Assembly: GCA_019055375.1 (NCBI GenBank) | Contig: JAHQIW010004345.1 | Span: 1 to 64,000 of the forward strand | DNA length: 64,000 bases | From: Parelaphostrongylus tenuis | Taxonomy: Eukaryota > Nematoda > Chromadorea > Rhabditida > Metastrongylidae | Direction: 5' to 3' | Part shown: positions 43,190 to 53,055 of the stretch, piece by piece | How the letters are laid out: every line of letters begins with the position of its first letter | How positions within the stretch are numbered: position 1 is the stretch's first letter | Notes under the pieces: generated by a model | Databases searched by the model: none | What the model saw: the letters and a program-made list of their open reading frames with translations, nothing else | What the model was told of the DNA's origin: nothing | Made by a program: the position numbers and the translations under genes

Positions 43190-44008
43190 TTATATACTGA
43201 CTAAAATCACGTGTGATAACAAGGCATTCCTCCTGCGGTTCATAGTTGGATTGGTGGTATTAATCCAAAGTGCTTCAAGAAGTTTTCGCGCTGATGTTTT
43301 TTGTTCCTGCGCAAGGATGGTGACTTCAATCTCAAAATCAGCTCCGTCGTGTTTTTGTTCTCTCTGCGTCCCTAGCGGGGTGTTCCGTCTTTTAAGACGC
43401 TTATCAGCTAGGTGTTCCTCTATACGGGCATAGAGCGGCCTACCCGTTTCGCCAATATATTTATCGCTACACGCTTTGCAAGAGATTAGGTAGACTGTAC
43501 CTACGCTCGTGCAATCACCGTCTCTGCCGTTAGGACATATTTTACAATCTTTCATTATACAGAGACGGTCATATAAGCGGTTGCGAACTAGTTGGCGTTT
43601 TAGAGTATTTGGTGGTATTTCAATAAGAGCCACCGATTGCTCTAAACCCGCTCTTTTCAAACAGCGTTTTATAGCTGTACTAATCTCATTTGAAAAGAAC
43701 GGGAGTATGAACGGGATTTTCCTTTCATTCGCATTTTCGTTTGGAGGCGCACTATTTCCTCTAAACCTAAGCCGAAGGGCTACAAATTCATATCCATTAG
43801 AAGTGGCTATTTCCCGAGCCAATTTCACGGATTCTTCTCTCTGCTCCTCCCCAGTACATACGCTGGCTGCTGTTCGAAACATGTTCTTTACTAGCGCCTT
43901 TTTCGTATGTGAGGGATGAGAAGAGAGATAGTGAACCAGGATATTTTTACTACTTGGCTTCCGGTACCACTTTGTGATGTAGCCGCTCTCGCTTAAGCTT
44001 ATTTGCAC
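43190..44008 (-). CDS. GIY-YIG endonuclease portion of a Penelope-like element
   Basis: An uninterrupted 272-codon frame. Residues ~1-45 match the region just after the PLE reverse transcriptase (GYITKWYRKPSSKNILVHYL). Residues ~80-135 are the connector (IPFILPFFSNEISTAIKRCL). At ~150-170 is a cysteine cluster, C-x5-C-x2-C-x6-C in CIMKDCKICPNGRDGDC, probably zinc-binding. The GIY-YIG nuclease follows: VYLISCKACSDKYIGETGRP, the RIEEHL helix with the conserved arginine and glutamate, and a tail TILAQEQKTSARKLLEALWI. The RT itself is absent, so this is 5'-truncated. The ATG is simply the first in frame after the truncation point. Whether a product is made is unknown. Confidence 0.8.
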   Translation of the reverse strand: MQISLSESGYITKWYRKPSSKNILVHYLSSHPSHTKKALVKNMFRTAASVCTGEEQREESVKLAREIATSNGYEFVALRLRFRGNSAPPNENANERKIPFILPFFSNEISTAIKRCLKRAGLEQSVALIEIPPNTLKRQLVRNRLYDRLCIMKDCKICPNGRDGDCTSVGTVYLISCKACSDKYIGETGRPLYARIEEHLADKRLKRRNTPLGTQREQKHDGADFEIEVTILAQEQKTSARKLLEALWINTTNPTMNRRRNALLSHVILVSI

Positions 44009-44217
44009 GTTTGATGGGTAAGGTGCATTACGAGCCTATGTGATCTCCTTGCGGTTGTCTCCACTTGAATCATTCAGTGGAACACATATAAAAAGCGGTG
44101 AGTATGTTGAGAGTTGATTTTGTGCTTGATGCGATTGAAATCTAGGTCTGGTGATTTTTTCTAAAAGAGTGTTGGAGGTATTTGGCTTATTGGATTGCGG
44201 ACAATTTAACCTTTCCA

Positions 44218-44252
44218 GGCTCTGAAGAAGGCGAACTGCCGAAACGTCAGCT
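44218..44252 (+). ncRNA. Compact hammerhead motif, right arm of PLE derivative
   Basis: GGCU (44218-44221) pairs with AGCU (44249-44252), with one G-U pair. The core is CUGAAGA, one extra A, then stem II GGC/GCC (44230-44232 with 44238-44240), GAA, self-complementary ACGU (44244-44247) and C at 44248 before the predicted cut. Confidence 0.6.
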
Positions 44253-44339
44253 GTGAATAAATTTTATTATAACACCTCGTGTTTTGCCTAAAGAAGAAAA
44301 ACAGTAAAAATAAAACCTTCAAATGGGAAACAGATATTC

Positions 44340-44780
44340 ATTTTCGCCCTTTTAGCGCAAAAAAAAGGCTTTTTTGGAGATAAGATACATCACTGAAATT
44401 CCTATGATCTAAGCTATTGCATAATTACTTGAACATTACAAGCGACCAAAAAATACGTCTTTTCCAAGGCATCAAAGCGAGGAGCGGATAAAAAAGTGAT
44501 CCAGTATTGCGAAACTCAATCTTCTTTTGGTTGTTACAGCGTAATGCGTGGTACATTTTGGAAACTATATAAATCATTGGAATCCCTAAGATTTGATCTA
44601 TCGAGTGATTATTGAAATTCCGAAGAAGATGCTTCGATCAGCGAAAAATTTTTGAAAGAGGAACAAAATATTATTTTTGCTCTTTCAGCGCGATAACAAG
44701 GCGTTTTTGAAGATGAAATATACCGTTTAGATTCTTTTCATTTAAGCTATCGAATTATTGTTTAACTGCCAAAAACAAGC
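44340..44780. repeat. Old interspersed repeats (AGCTATCGAATGA type)
   Basis: Three diverged units with CTAAGCTATTGCATAATTA, TTGATCTATCGAGTGATTAT and TTAAGCTATCGAATTATTG. It continues the block interrupted by the PLE at 42865-44305. Confidence 0.4.
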
Positions 44781-45084
44781 GCAAAATAAGCTTTTTCTGA
44801 AGGGTCGAAATGGCGCTTGGGTAACGGGAAAATACCCGACGTTTCAAACAAAAATAGTCGATTAAAAAGGTGGCATAGCTCACATAAGTATTTGATGCAC
44901 TTCGTCCTTAATAATGGAATATTCCAGATGTCTGAATAACGCATCATGACTGCGCAATTTTTCTCTGAAAAGTAAAAGTCATAAACAACTTTTCTTCACA
45001 ACACCATTTTCCATTAACACTTGCTGTAAATTTGTTTCAATATGCGGGCATTTTGCCTTCTACTCTACATTCCGTGAATGCCTT

Positions 45085-45175
45085 GTAACCCTTGGTGATC
45101 CAAGAACGCGAAGTCGAAACATCGACCTTTTGTGCGAAGCACAGTACCTCTGACCACTACGCTACATGCGGATAT
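45085..45175 (-). repeat. tRNA-like SINE head fragment
   Basis: On the minus strand CCGCATGTAGCGTAGTGGTC resembles a tRNA 5' half with box A, and GGTCGATGTTTCGACTTCG the box B region. It is too irregular for a functional tRNA by eye and lies 50 bp from a full SINE in the other orientation. Confidence 0.4.
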
Positions 45176-45221
45176 GACCTTGATATGTTTTCATAATAAG
45201 TAGACGGCTGGTCTCTTATAC

Positions 45222-45530
45222 ATTGTAGCGCATCTGGCGCAGTGGTTAAAGGTGTCATGCGACACACATGATCATTGCCTCATTGGCTGATGGTTCGGTC
45301 CGGTCCCACGCTCAAGGCTTAGCAAGTATCACCGATCCCTTCAGGATGAAATGGACCACACTTGTCTGGGAGGATAGCAGCACCGACTTAACGGCCACCG
45401 TGAGCTATTGTAAAGGGCAGATATCCATTCTTCATCTCAGATAAAGCTAAAAATTGAAGACGAGTGCATAGTGCATCCCACAGGAATTGGTCAATTCCAG
45501 CTTTCCTTCAGCTGTATCCTCATGTAGGGC
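45222..45530 (+). repeat. tRNA-derived SINE
   Basis: Head TAGCGCATCTGGCGCAGTGG (box A) and GGTTCGGTCC (box B region), body CTTGTCTGGGAGGATAGCAG and CAGATATCCATTC, tail near CAATTCCAGC and TGTATCC. It has the clearest tRNA-like 5' end of this family in the window. Confidence 0.7.
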
Positions 45531-45539
45531 TAACTGTTA

Positions 45540-46500
45540 GACGCAAAGTAGATCGGTTTTGAATTTGGAATTGACTGAAGTCTGCTACACACAAACGAAA
45601 AGTGTAACTGTCAGGAAGCCCATGTTACACATAGAGCAGACGCAGATTGCTGAGGCGCTCTCATCCTAAGTCAGGATGATAAGCAGCAAGACGTCTTATG
45701 ACTCGATACGTAGCCATCAAGGACAAAATACGGGAAGAACTGATTTCCTGCGATAACATATAGCAAGGTATACGATTTGAAAGCATACAAACCAGCATCA
45801 TCAGAAGCACATAGTGATATAATGGCTTAGCGATTGTTCATTGAAAATGGTCTTTAGGTAATCCGTACCGCAGCGAACGTAGACGGGGATATGCATGACT
45901 ACTGTATCATGTTGACTGCAAAAGTAATTCACTAATCCAGTGATCACAAATCAAAAAAAAAATCTCTTGTAAACAAAGCCATAAGAAAAGTCAGGAGAGA
46001 TAATCCCAAAATGTGAGGCATAGACGATGGTGAGAGCGATAGGAGGTAGAGGTACCCGTTCATTGCAGTATTAGAAGGGAAAGTGACTTTCCGTTCATGA
46101 TATTAGCAACAATGAATGATGTGTTGCTATAATGGTTTGCTACATAAAGAACTATCCATAGGATTTTGGAAAACTGTGCAAGATAATGTGAAAGCTTATG
46201 GCCAACCATACACATGTTTTGCAAAACGCGCAGAATAGAGCACAGTTAATTACCTGTAATTTTTTTCTTTCCACTCGGGTGAACAATCTGCAAAAAGTCG
46301 CTGACATCAGCCGCTGATTCGTTCTCGAGTTTAATCAGTTTCTCCGAGCCTCAGTAAAGTCACCGAAAAAAGGCCGCGTCGAAAAATAATGAAATCTCAC
46401 CGAGCAAATGTCCGTTCACGTTAAACGTCTCTCTGAAATCACTAATCGCTCAGATGTATAAAATGGTATGCAGGCATTTTAAAAAATCCCGCAAGAATTG
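45540..46500. other. Unassigned DNA
   Basis: No supported gene or named repeat. Confidence 0.35.
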
Positions 46501-46519
46501 CAGAGATGGCTCTCTTGCC

Positions 46520-46830
46520 TATATAAGCCCTCTGCAAACGGGGTCCATTTTTGGCTGGCGGGCGATTCGGACGACTACAAGGAGAGGCTACCGAGGAGCG
46601 CTCCAATGACTTTTTTCATTAATGGTCGGGTGGGTGAACGGTCAAGTTGACAGAAGAACTTCAATTAGATTATTATTAGGCAAACAGAGCTGGTGTTTTC
46701 TTGAAAACGCGTATTCTTGAGGGAAAACCAAAAACGATATTTTTAGAGCTTTTATAGTACACACTTGGGCTATTTTACTATTACGATTTTATTACTATTT
46801 CATAGCTACGGCATGCATACTATGGTCACG
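46520..46830 (+). repeat. Interspersed repeat related to 8880-9440
   Basis: Shares CCTCTGCAAACG-GG-CCATTTTTGGCTG, GGAGCGCTCCAATGAC and the end CATAGCTACGGCATGCATAC with the copy near 8.9-9.4 kb. Diverged and non-coding. Confidence 0.4.
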
Positions 46831-46839
46831 TGAAACATT

Positions 46840-48000
46840 GGAAATTAGATAACGAGTCTAATAGTCAGCTCATATGAACAAGAACGGAACATCATTCATC
46901 TGGTTGCGTTCATACAAACTTTAATCCACAGAGAACTTAGCCAAACTGGGGGTTCACTAAGACTTTTGTTTTCTGTTGGAATGGTACGAAAAAATGGAAA
47001 AACGATGTCAGATTTGCCTAGTCGCAAATGCTACAAGCCATTCACCTTCAGCAACAATTCTGAACGTCGTATGTTTACTCTCCACGAGAAGATATTCCGC
47101 TATATCGACCATAATAACTGAAATTCCCGAGAAATTCTACAAAGACTAGATTATGAAAAGTGTTCGATTGGGAACGGTTCGTACCCATAAGGCTACGTGC
47201 TGATGAGCAGAGTTCTAACTCGAGTAAATTACTTGTGAATCAGTGCTAGGAATCTGTTAGAAGGCAACAAAATTGAAATCAAAACTTAAATATGTCATTG
47301 CCGAGTATGAATGTATGAAAGTATTCTGAAAACACGAAAAACAATTCCAGAGGCAACGAAAGTAAACGAAACTCAGTCAGAAGTGGAAACAATTCTGAAA
47401 TTCGAAAAAACTATCTGAAAGAGTAATAAAGAAAACCTTAACCAAAAGAATGTCAAAAAACAGACGTTACTGAAGTGATTGCTTATTGTTGTACCCCGTT
47501 GCTTGGAGGGAGTTGGCCAATCTTGCACAACACTAATACCAGTAAAATTGTCCGCAAAAGATTTTTGGCACGCTTGTCCGGCAAAAAAGAAGTTTCGAAC
47601 CAGAAATCACTTGCATAATGGAGGGAGTTTTGAAAACGTTGAAAATGACGTTGAAATCCTGCGCGGCGGCTACAATGACGTTGTGGTAGTTTTCTAATGA
47701 AATAGGATTTTTATCGTGACTAGAGGGAATTTCGTCGCCAGTTAACGGTGAATAATGATAGAAGAGACACTGACGAAGCCTTTTGTTGCAGGAACAAATA
47801 GCGATGTTTTCTTCTAGAAAATCAAATCTTGAGCGAAAAGGCAGATAGTCACTAAAAGATGATATTTCGAACTGTTTCTGAGCATCGTTATGTCATCTTA
47901 CATATACTCTTTTACATTCAATTCAAACTTAGTCGGAGAACAGGCATTCTTCAAGCTATCAAATGACTACAAAAACAAGGATGAAAAATGAAGAAAGGAA
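46840..48000. other. Unassigned DNA
   Basis: No supported gene. The frame at 47479-47697 has no splice support. Confidence 0.35.
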
Positions 48001-48004
48001 GTTA

Positions 48005-48400
48005 GATAACAGCTGCAAAAATGTTCCCTTTCACAACAATCAGCTTTTCCCGTTAAAACGTGAATGACTTTTCGATACATGGGCATTCTCTTAACTATAA
48101 AATTTTTTAAGAGAATGCCCATGTATCGAAAAATCACACGTGTTCCAACGGGAAAAGCTGATTTTTGTGAAAGGTAACATTTTTGTAGCTGTTATATCAA
48201 TTCGTTTCTTTATTTTTTTTCTTTTTCCTTTCTCTTAACTATAAAACATTCTAACAGAATGCCCACGTATCGAAAAATCATACGTGTTCCAACGGGGAAA
48301 AGCTGATTGTTGTGAAAGGGGACAATTTTGTAGCTGTTACACAAATTCGTTTCTTTGTTTTTTTTTTCTTTTTCCCTTCTCTTAACTATAAAACTTCTTG
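48005..48400. repeat. Foldback repeat followed by a tandem copy of one arm
   Basis: 48005-48098 and 48107-48200 are near-perfect inverted repeats around a short AT centre (TAACAGCTGCAAAAATGTT ... CATTTTTGTAGCTGTTA). The right arm plus a T-rich spacer (TTCTTTATTTTTTTTCTTTTT) is then repeated once in tandem at about 48200-48380. It could form a long hairpin. Non-coding. Confidence 0.7.
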
Positions 48401-48545
48401 AAGAGCGCATGTGACGCAGTGGTCACAGGTGCTGTGCGTCGCTCACAAGGTCAATGGTTGAATCACGCGCTCATGGCTCACCAAGCCATCCATCCCTCCG
48501 GGGTCGGTAAATTGGCATCAGACTCATCACGCCGCACATGCGGAG
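48398..48545 (+). repeat. tRNA-derived SINE, 5' half
   Basis: Begins GAGCGCATGTGACGCAGTGG, continues with a box B-like AATGGTTGAATCACG and GGCTCACCAAGCCATCCATC, and is cut off at the GGCATCAGACT segment. Confidence 0.65.
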
Positions 48546-48605
48546 TGCGGTTTGAGTTGAAACAACTTGCGTTGAGCACTAAGCAACGCGAGTCCATGCT
48601 AACAG

Positions 48606-49195
48606 CTTAAGGAAAGAGTTCTAGAATATGCTTGTAAAACATTTGTTTATGCACCTATTACACTCGAACAAAGACAAAACTAATAGTCAAAGTACTTCCC
48701 TTCAACTTCGAGCACTTCCTGCCACTTAATCGGCAAAAGATCAATTTCACAAGTATAAAATTCCGATTTCTTGTTGTTGAAGAAATGAATGACCGAGTTG
48801 TCAACGAGGGATTTTGTTCAATCGCTTGAAGCACAGCTTGACGATCAACTTCTTTTGGGCGACCTGAACGCGGCTGATCTTCCAAACTTTCTTCACCTTC
48901 GCCAAACTTTTTGTACCATCTTTACACCCTACTTTTTCCAACTGTGTCTTCGCCCCAAATCATACTGATGCGTTCACTTGCCATCGTTGCATATGAACCC
49001 AACAGCCATTCGTGCATCATTACGACCTAATTTGCTCTTTTGTCAACTCCATCTTGAAATAAGTACAGAAATTATGAACCAATAAACGCAGGTAAAGACG
49101 GGCTTTAAAATGAGCTCAGAAACATAAAAAATGGCCGACACCCAAAAGAGTTACAAGCACTTTCTCATAACTTTTCACCAACCTATTAAAAAATC
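48606..49195 (-). mobile_element. mariner-family transposon, internally deleted
   Basis: Right end TTTTCACCAACCTATTA is the 5' terminal inverted repeat. The left end (GTTCTAGAATATGCTTGTAA) is the 3' one, both degenerate. On the minus strand the transposase starts MELTKEQI at about 49049. After a stop it contains KFGEGEESLEDQPRSGRPKE, then VLQAIEQNPSLTTR, the helix-turn-helix region of mariner. It then jumps to the C-terminus (KWQEVLEVEGKYFDY in another frame). The catalytic DD34D region is deleted, so it is inactive. Confidence 0.85.
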
Positions 49196-49212
49196 TTCAC
49201 AAGCTCATACCG

Positions 49213-49870
49213 TTACTTTTGTTGTCCACTTTTTAAGGACTGAGACGATCCTCACAAAGTCCAAATAGAACGACTGCCATTGTAAAAATTGACATAGGAT
49301 AGCGATAGTATGCAGCAAATAGAGATGATGTTATCAAACAGTACAAACGATACGATAGCCAAGAGGAAAAATGAATTCACGTAGGAGAATTTGGGTCCAA
49401 GGAACGTTGAAGCAATACGAAAACTATATATTCCTATCCCACTACGGAAGGTTGAAACTGAGAGATCACAATGATTTGCAACTCTTGACTAGTGAAAAAT
49501 GAGCGAAAAGTGGCAACTAGGTGAGACTGTATGTTGCGAAATCGTTGCCAGTCTTGCGTATTTCACGTGGCTCAAAAGAAACGAGATTTCGAAATACATC
49601 AAGTGGTCATAGAAACACAACAACAAAAAAACCACTTAGTGAGTACTCATTTCTCGGCATGGAGGATATATGCTCCACTACTGACAACATTGTCTCCACA
49701 CATCAGGAGGTTGCAAGGGTTAAAGCTAAAAGGTGGGAGAGTACACCACTAATAAATCTCTGGCCCGTACAGCTGACTTCATGAAATGGCCTACAGTGAC
49801 TTATTGATGAGTCAAATCGAGCCCCCGCCTGGGATTGAATGTTCTGCATACCACTAAATAATTTTAATGA
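49213..49870 (+). repeat. Interspersed repeat, copy 1 of a pair
   Basis: Matches 50397-51390 in the same orientation: TCCACTTTTTA-GGA, GATCCT-A, TTGCCAG-CTTGCGTA-TT-ACGTGG, AAATACATCA, CTGACTTCAT and CCCGCCTG. A third, shorter match lies near 57700-57850. Overlapping open frames on both strands are not convincing genes. Not recognised. Confidence 0.5.
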
Positions 49871-50314
49871 GTCAAGCGATTTTATAATACTCCAAGCAAA
49901 TGTGGCATTACTTTTACACCTTCCATTTCCGATTCCCTTTCGTATCCCACAAAAGTCTTCGAATTTTTCGTCTGCTTCGGCTGCCACCTCGATTCGTGGT
50001 CATTACGATGAAGTTCGCTGGATGTTTGAGTCAGTATTGCGCACGCACCACTATCAACCAGGAAACATGTCTTATGCATAAAACAAGGAATACAGCTGCA
50101 TTCTGTCATAATCGTCTGCATTGATGGTTACTTTCACCATTATACATAGGAGGAGATCAGTCGACTCAAAGCTAGAGAAAAGAAGCTTAATCGCGTCTGA
50201 GGTGCAGTCTTGAGCCAATGAGCAACTTTGTGTATTAATGAACACTGAGCATTGCACGCGTGACTTTGCACGCGTGACTTAAAAAAAATTCTACAACTAC
50301 AGAAAACTTTCTAT

Positions 50315-50400
50315 TTAACCGCTCTTCTAGGATTGATTTGATGTTGTAATTACATATCCAACAATGCTGAGTGTGCAAACGACAGCTATACAAAAACTAT
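50315..50400 (-). repeat. tRNA-like repeat, 3' tail fragment
   Basis: ATTTAACCGCTCTTCTAGG and ACATATCCAACAATGCTGAGTG-type sequence match the tail of the tRNA-like family on the minus strand. The head is missing. Confidence 0.4.
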
Positions 50401-51390
50401 CGTTTCTCTTTCCACTTTTTAGGGAGTGAAACGATCCTTATTCCGTACAATTAGGATAACTGCTTTTCAAAAATCACTACGATAAAGGTAGTATGAAGCA
50501 AAAATAAATAATGTTTTTGATCTGAAAACAATAGAACAACTAAGGACGAAAAGTGAGAGCCAGTGAGAGCTCTCGCGTCACTGGATTGATGAAGCCGTAC
50601 GAGAAGAGATGATAGGTTGGAGAAAAAGTTCTGAGAAAATGCTTGCAACTTTTTGGGCTTGTGCCATTTTTTGTGTTTTCAAGCTCATTTAAAAGCCCGT
50701 CTTTTTGTGAGTTGATTGGTTTATAATTCATCTACTTATTTCATGATGAGGTCAACATGCGAGCTTCAAGCCATACTGATGCGTTTCACTTGACACCGTT
50801 GCAATTGAACCCAACAGGCATTCGTGCATCATCAACAACCTAATTTGCTTTCTTGTTATCTTCATCTTTCAATAAGTAGATCAATTATATACCAATCAAC
50901 GCGCGAGAAGGCGGGCTTTCAAATAAGCTCAAAAACACACAAAATGGCCGACACCCGAAAAGTTACAAGCATTTTCTCAGAACTTTTTACCCAATCTGTT
51001 ATGCAGCTATCTAATATGCGGAAAGTCAACCTGCCGAGACTGTTATTGTACAATTTGAAAATCTTGCCAGCTTGTCTTGCGTACTTGACGTGGTGCAAAG
51101 TGACCATTCAAATACATCAGAAGTGGGTTGTGGTATACACGACAACTGAGATTGAGAAATCAGCTGAGATTGGTTGGTTTTCGAATGGAGAATATTTACC
51201 CCACTGTAGAGTTTATGACCACTGATCATCGGGTAGTACGAGGGCCAGAGCTAAATGGCAGAGAGTAACAACTGATCATTTCTGGGGCTATCACCTGACT
51301 TCATCAAGTGCCTTACAGTAAATTATTCATGAAGCAAACTGATCTCCCGCCTGAGTCGAATTTGGGCACCATACAAATCTCAGATGAATC
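50397..51390 (+). repeat. Interspersed repeat, copy 2, split by a mariner MITE
   Basis: Colinear with 49213-49870 on both sides of the insertion at 50612-51001. Diverged from copy 1 by many substitutions and small indels. Confidence 0.5.
50612..51001. mobile_element. mariner MITE built from two 5' ends
   Basis: Ends ATAGGTTGGAGAAAAAGTTC and GAACTTTTTACCCAATCTGT are inverted repeats. Unlike the copy at 16709, both halves are the mariner 5' end: each continues inward through TTTTTGGGC/GGCCGACACCCG, AAAGCCCG and the GATTGGT block (~150 bp inverted repeat). The right half also carries the start of the transposase on the minus strand (MMHECLLGSIATVSSETH). No 3' end is present. About 390 bp, non-autonomous. 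Confidence 0.75.
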
Positions 51391-51399
51391 ACATCGAAA

Positions 51400-52060
51400 T
51401 GTTGAGCTTCTGCGTTGTTTTGTTCTGAATAGATGTTGCTTTTTATGTTACATTCCTGTTTAGAATACGATTCTAAATCTATTGATGTTAATACTGATAT
51501 GAGGATAATATTGAGGATAGATAATAAGTAAGTAAAAGTAAAGTAAAAGTGAACAATATATGATGATAGATAATTTTTCTTAATATTGATATTGATAATA
51601 TTGATCTATGAGATACAAGCAAGACTACATGGAATCTGTTGCATGATATTGAGTTAGAAAATAACAATCGGTAAAATACCGAATTTTTAATGTTGAATTC
51701 TCGATGTAGCTCGTCATAAGAGAATTGTACTTTTAGTCGTTTACTCCATTGCGCTCTCACACAAGAATACCAGGAAGGAAATATCAAGGTAACCATAATT
51801 ACGTGCCTCAATCAGAAACTTGAAACGTTTTCAAAAGAAGTTGATGTCGTTTGGATGTTAGTCGTAGATTTAAGCGCTATATTTAAGGCAAACTCTTCAT
51901 CCGCTTTTCTAATCTTGTTATTTCGAAAATCTTAAATTAAGCTTTCAGGTCAGACCAGAGAAAGCGGTGGAAGCATGGTATACTATCGCAGATGGCGACC
52001 GAAAAAAAGAGGGTTTGCTTTGCAATTTACAAATCCTCTGTATTCGTTGTTCATAAATAG
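51400..52060. other. AT-rich, low-complexity DNA
   Basis: 51490-51640 is dominated by GATAATAT/GATAGATAAT and AAGTAAAAGT repeats. No gene is supported. The minus-strand frame at 51488-51811 follows composition. Confidence 0.45.
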
Positions 52061-52069
52061 ACTTCAAAT

Positions 52070-52290
52070 CATGGTTGATGGCCGAGTGGCTAGTGATACT
52101 AGGAGCGGCTCGATGCGGAACTGAGGTTCTATCCCGCCCTCCCCTTCCCCAGCACCTTCAGCATTTAACAAGGAACGCCCTACGCAACGATCCAGCATGG
52201 TCGAGGATATCACGACATCTGTGCGGAAGATTGAATTCTCATACAAGCTACGAGATGAATCGAATTATAAAAGTAATTGGACCCGCACAG
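52070..52290 (+). repeat. tRNA-Ser/Leu-like SINE or tRNA pseudogene with tail
   Basis: GATGGCCGAGTGGCTAGTGA has the GGCCGAGTGG box A typical of tRNA-Ser/Leu, and GAGGTTCTATCCCGCCCTC resembles box B with the T arm. The intervening stretch is irregular and the acceptor stem does not pair cleanly. About 130 bp of unrelated tail follows (CGAATTATAAAAGTAATTGG). Confidence 0.45.
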
Positions 52291-52503
52291 TAAAAGAAAG
52301 ACAAAAAGGTTTGTGAGACGTGGGTCAGATAAAGTGGTAAATGCAGTTATAGGTGCGCTATGTTGCTTAAGTATTGTCGCAAAGTTGTGGCGATCTTAAT
52401 TTCACTTCCAGATCACGGCTTTTCTCTGATTTCAGTGAGAGATTTTACACTTCAGGCAGCTTTTTCTACAGTGGTCATGATTTTGTGAAGAAAAAATGAT
52501 GTC

Positions 52504-52591
52504 ATGAATTATAAGATTGCTGCTCTAAAACATCTCGTCTGCCTGTTTTGTCTGGCCAACTTGATGGATGCTATGGGCGACGAAAGTACAG
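52504..52591 (+). CDS. Possible signal-peptide first exon
   Basis: ATG followed by MNYKIAALKHLVCLFCLANL and MDAMGDEST: basic start, hydrophobic core, small residue, then polar. This is the shape of a secretory signal peptide. The exon would end at ACAG before GTATAC. No second exon was found before the PLE at 52850, so the gene may be disrupted or this is chance. Confidence 0.3.
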
Positions 52592-53020
52592 GTATACTTA
52601 AAGGTTCAAGATCTTGCTCAAAAATTTTTCTGCGTCACTCGTTATATCTCCTGTGTCCGAAAATAGGACTTCAGCTACCCCACATATAATTACTACAGTG
52701 ATTGAAACTGTCGTATTCTGATCCTTCTCAACATTGGCTTGCGTCCAGATGATTGTAAGAGCAGAGTTTCCAGTAAACTATAAAATTTAACGAATAAAAA
52801 TCAGTTAATTAGCTGCAAATCAAAAAAGGCTGCAGAAAAACTCAAAGAGTTTGTAATAAATCCCATGACCGACTATGTATTAACCTCGGCATAGTTTGGA
52901 TAAATGAGTATTTGCTTCTGTTTAGTCGTTTCGAGGTGTTATTGATATTATTTATTGAATATTAACGAAGCATGCAACAATACAGTTAGTAATGCAGTTT
53001 GAACATACAATATTCGAGGT

Positions 53021-53055
53021 GGCTAACGTTTCGGCGGGTCGCCTTCTTCAGAGCC
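53021..53055 (-). ncRNA. Compact hammerhead motif at PLE 3' end (copy B)
   Basis: On the minus strand: GGCU/AGCC stem I (4 of 4), CUGAAGA plus A, GGCG/CGCC stem II with loop ACC (4 of 4), GAA, ACGU, U. Compared with copy C, base 7 of the core and the stem II loop differ while every pair is kept. Confidence 0.65.

Larger units (their letters stand above)
42865..44305. mobile_element. Compact PLE derivative with inverted ribozyme arms
   Basis: Arms at 42885-43185 and 44010-44305 are ~295-bp, ~97% identical inverted repeats. Both are PLE 3' regions pointing outward, and each contains a compact hammerhead motif. Between them is one minus-strand frame for the PLE C-terminus. The 13-bp AAAAATAAAACCT flanks the unit (42852-42864 and 44306-44318). 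The left arm has ~20 bp more at its outer end. This is the same head-to-head plan as 20005-24269, reduced to 1.44 kb, and the arms' similarity makes it one of the younger insertions here. Confidence 0.8.

Noticed and set aside
43509..43919. 136-codon plus-strand frame inside the compact PLE
   Set aside because: Antisense to the GIY-YIG frame, which carries all the conserved motifs.
45222..45300. Candidate functional tRNA gene
   Set aside because: The box A and B-like segments are present, but the cloverleaf does not close and the downstream body matches other SINE copies, so this is a SINE head.
49521..50124. Several overlapping short frames on both strands
   Set aside because: They lie in an interspersed repeat with a second diverged copy that does not preserve the frames.
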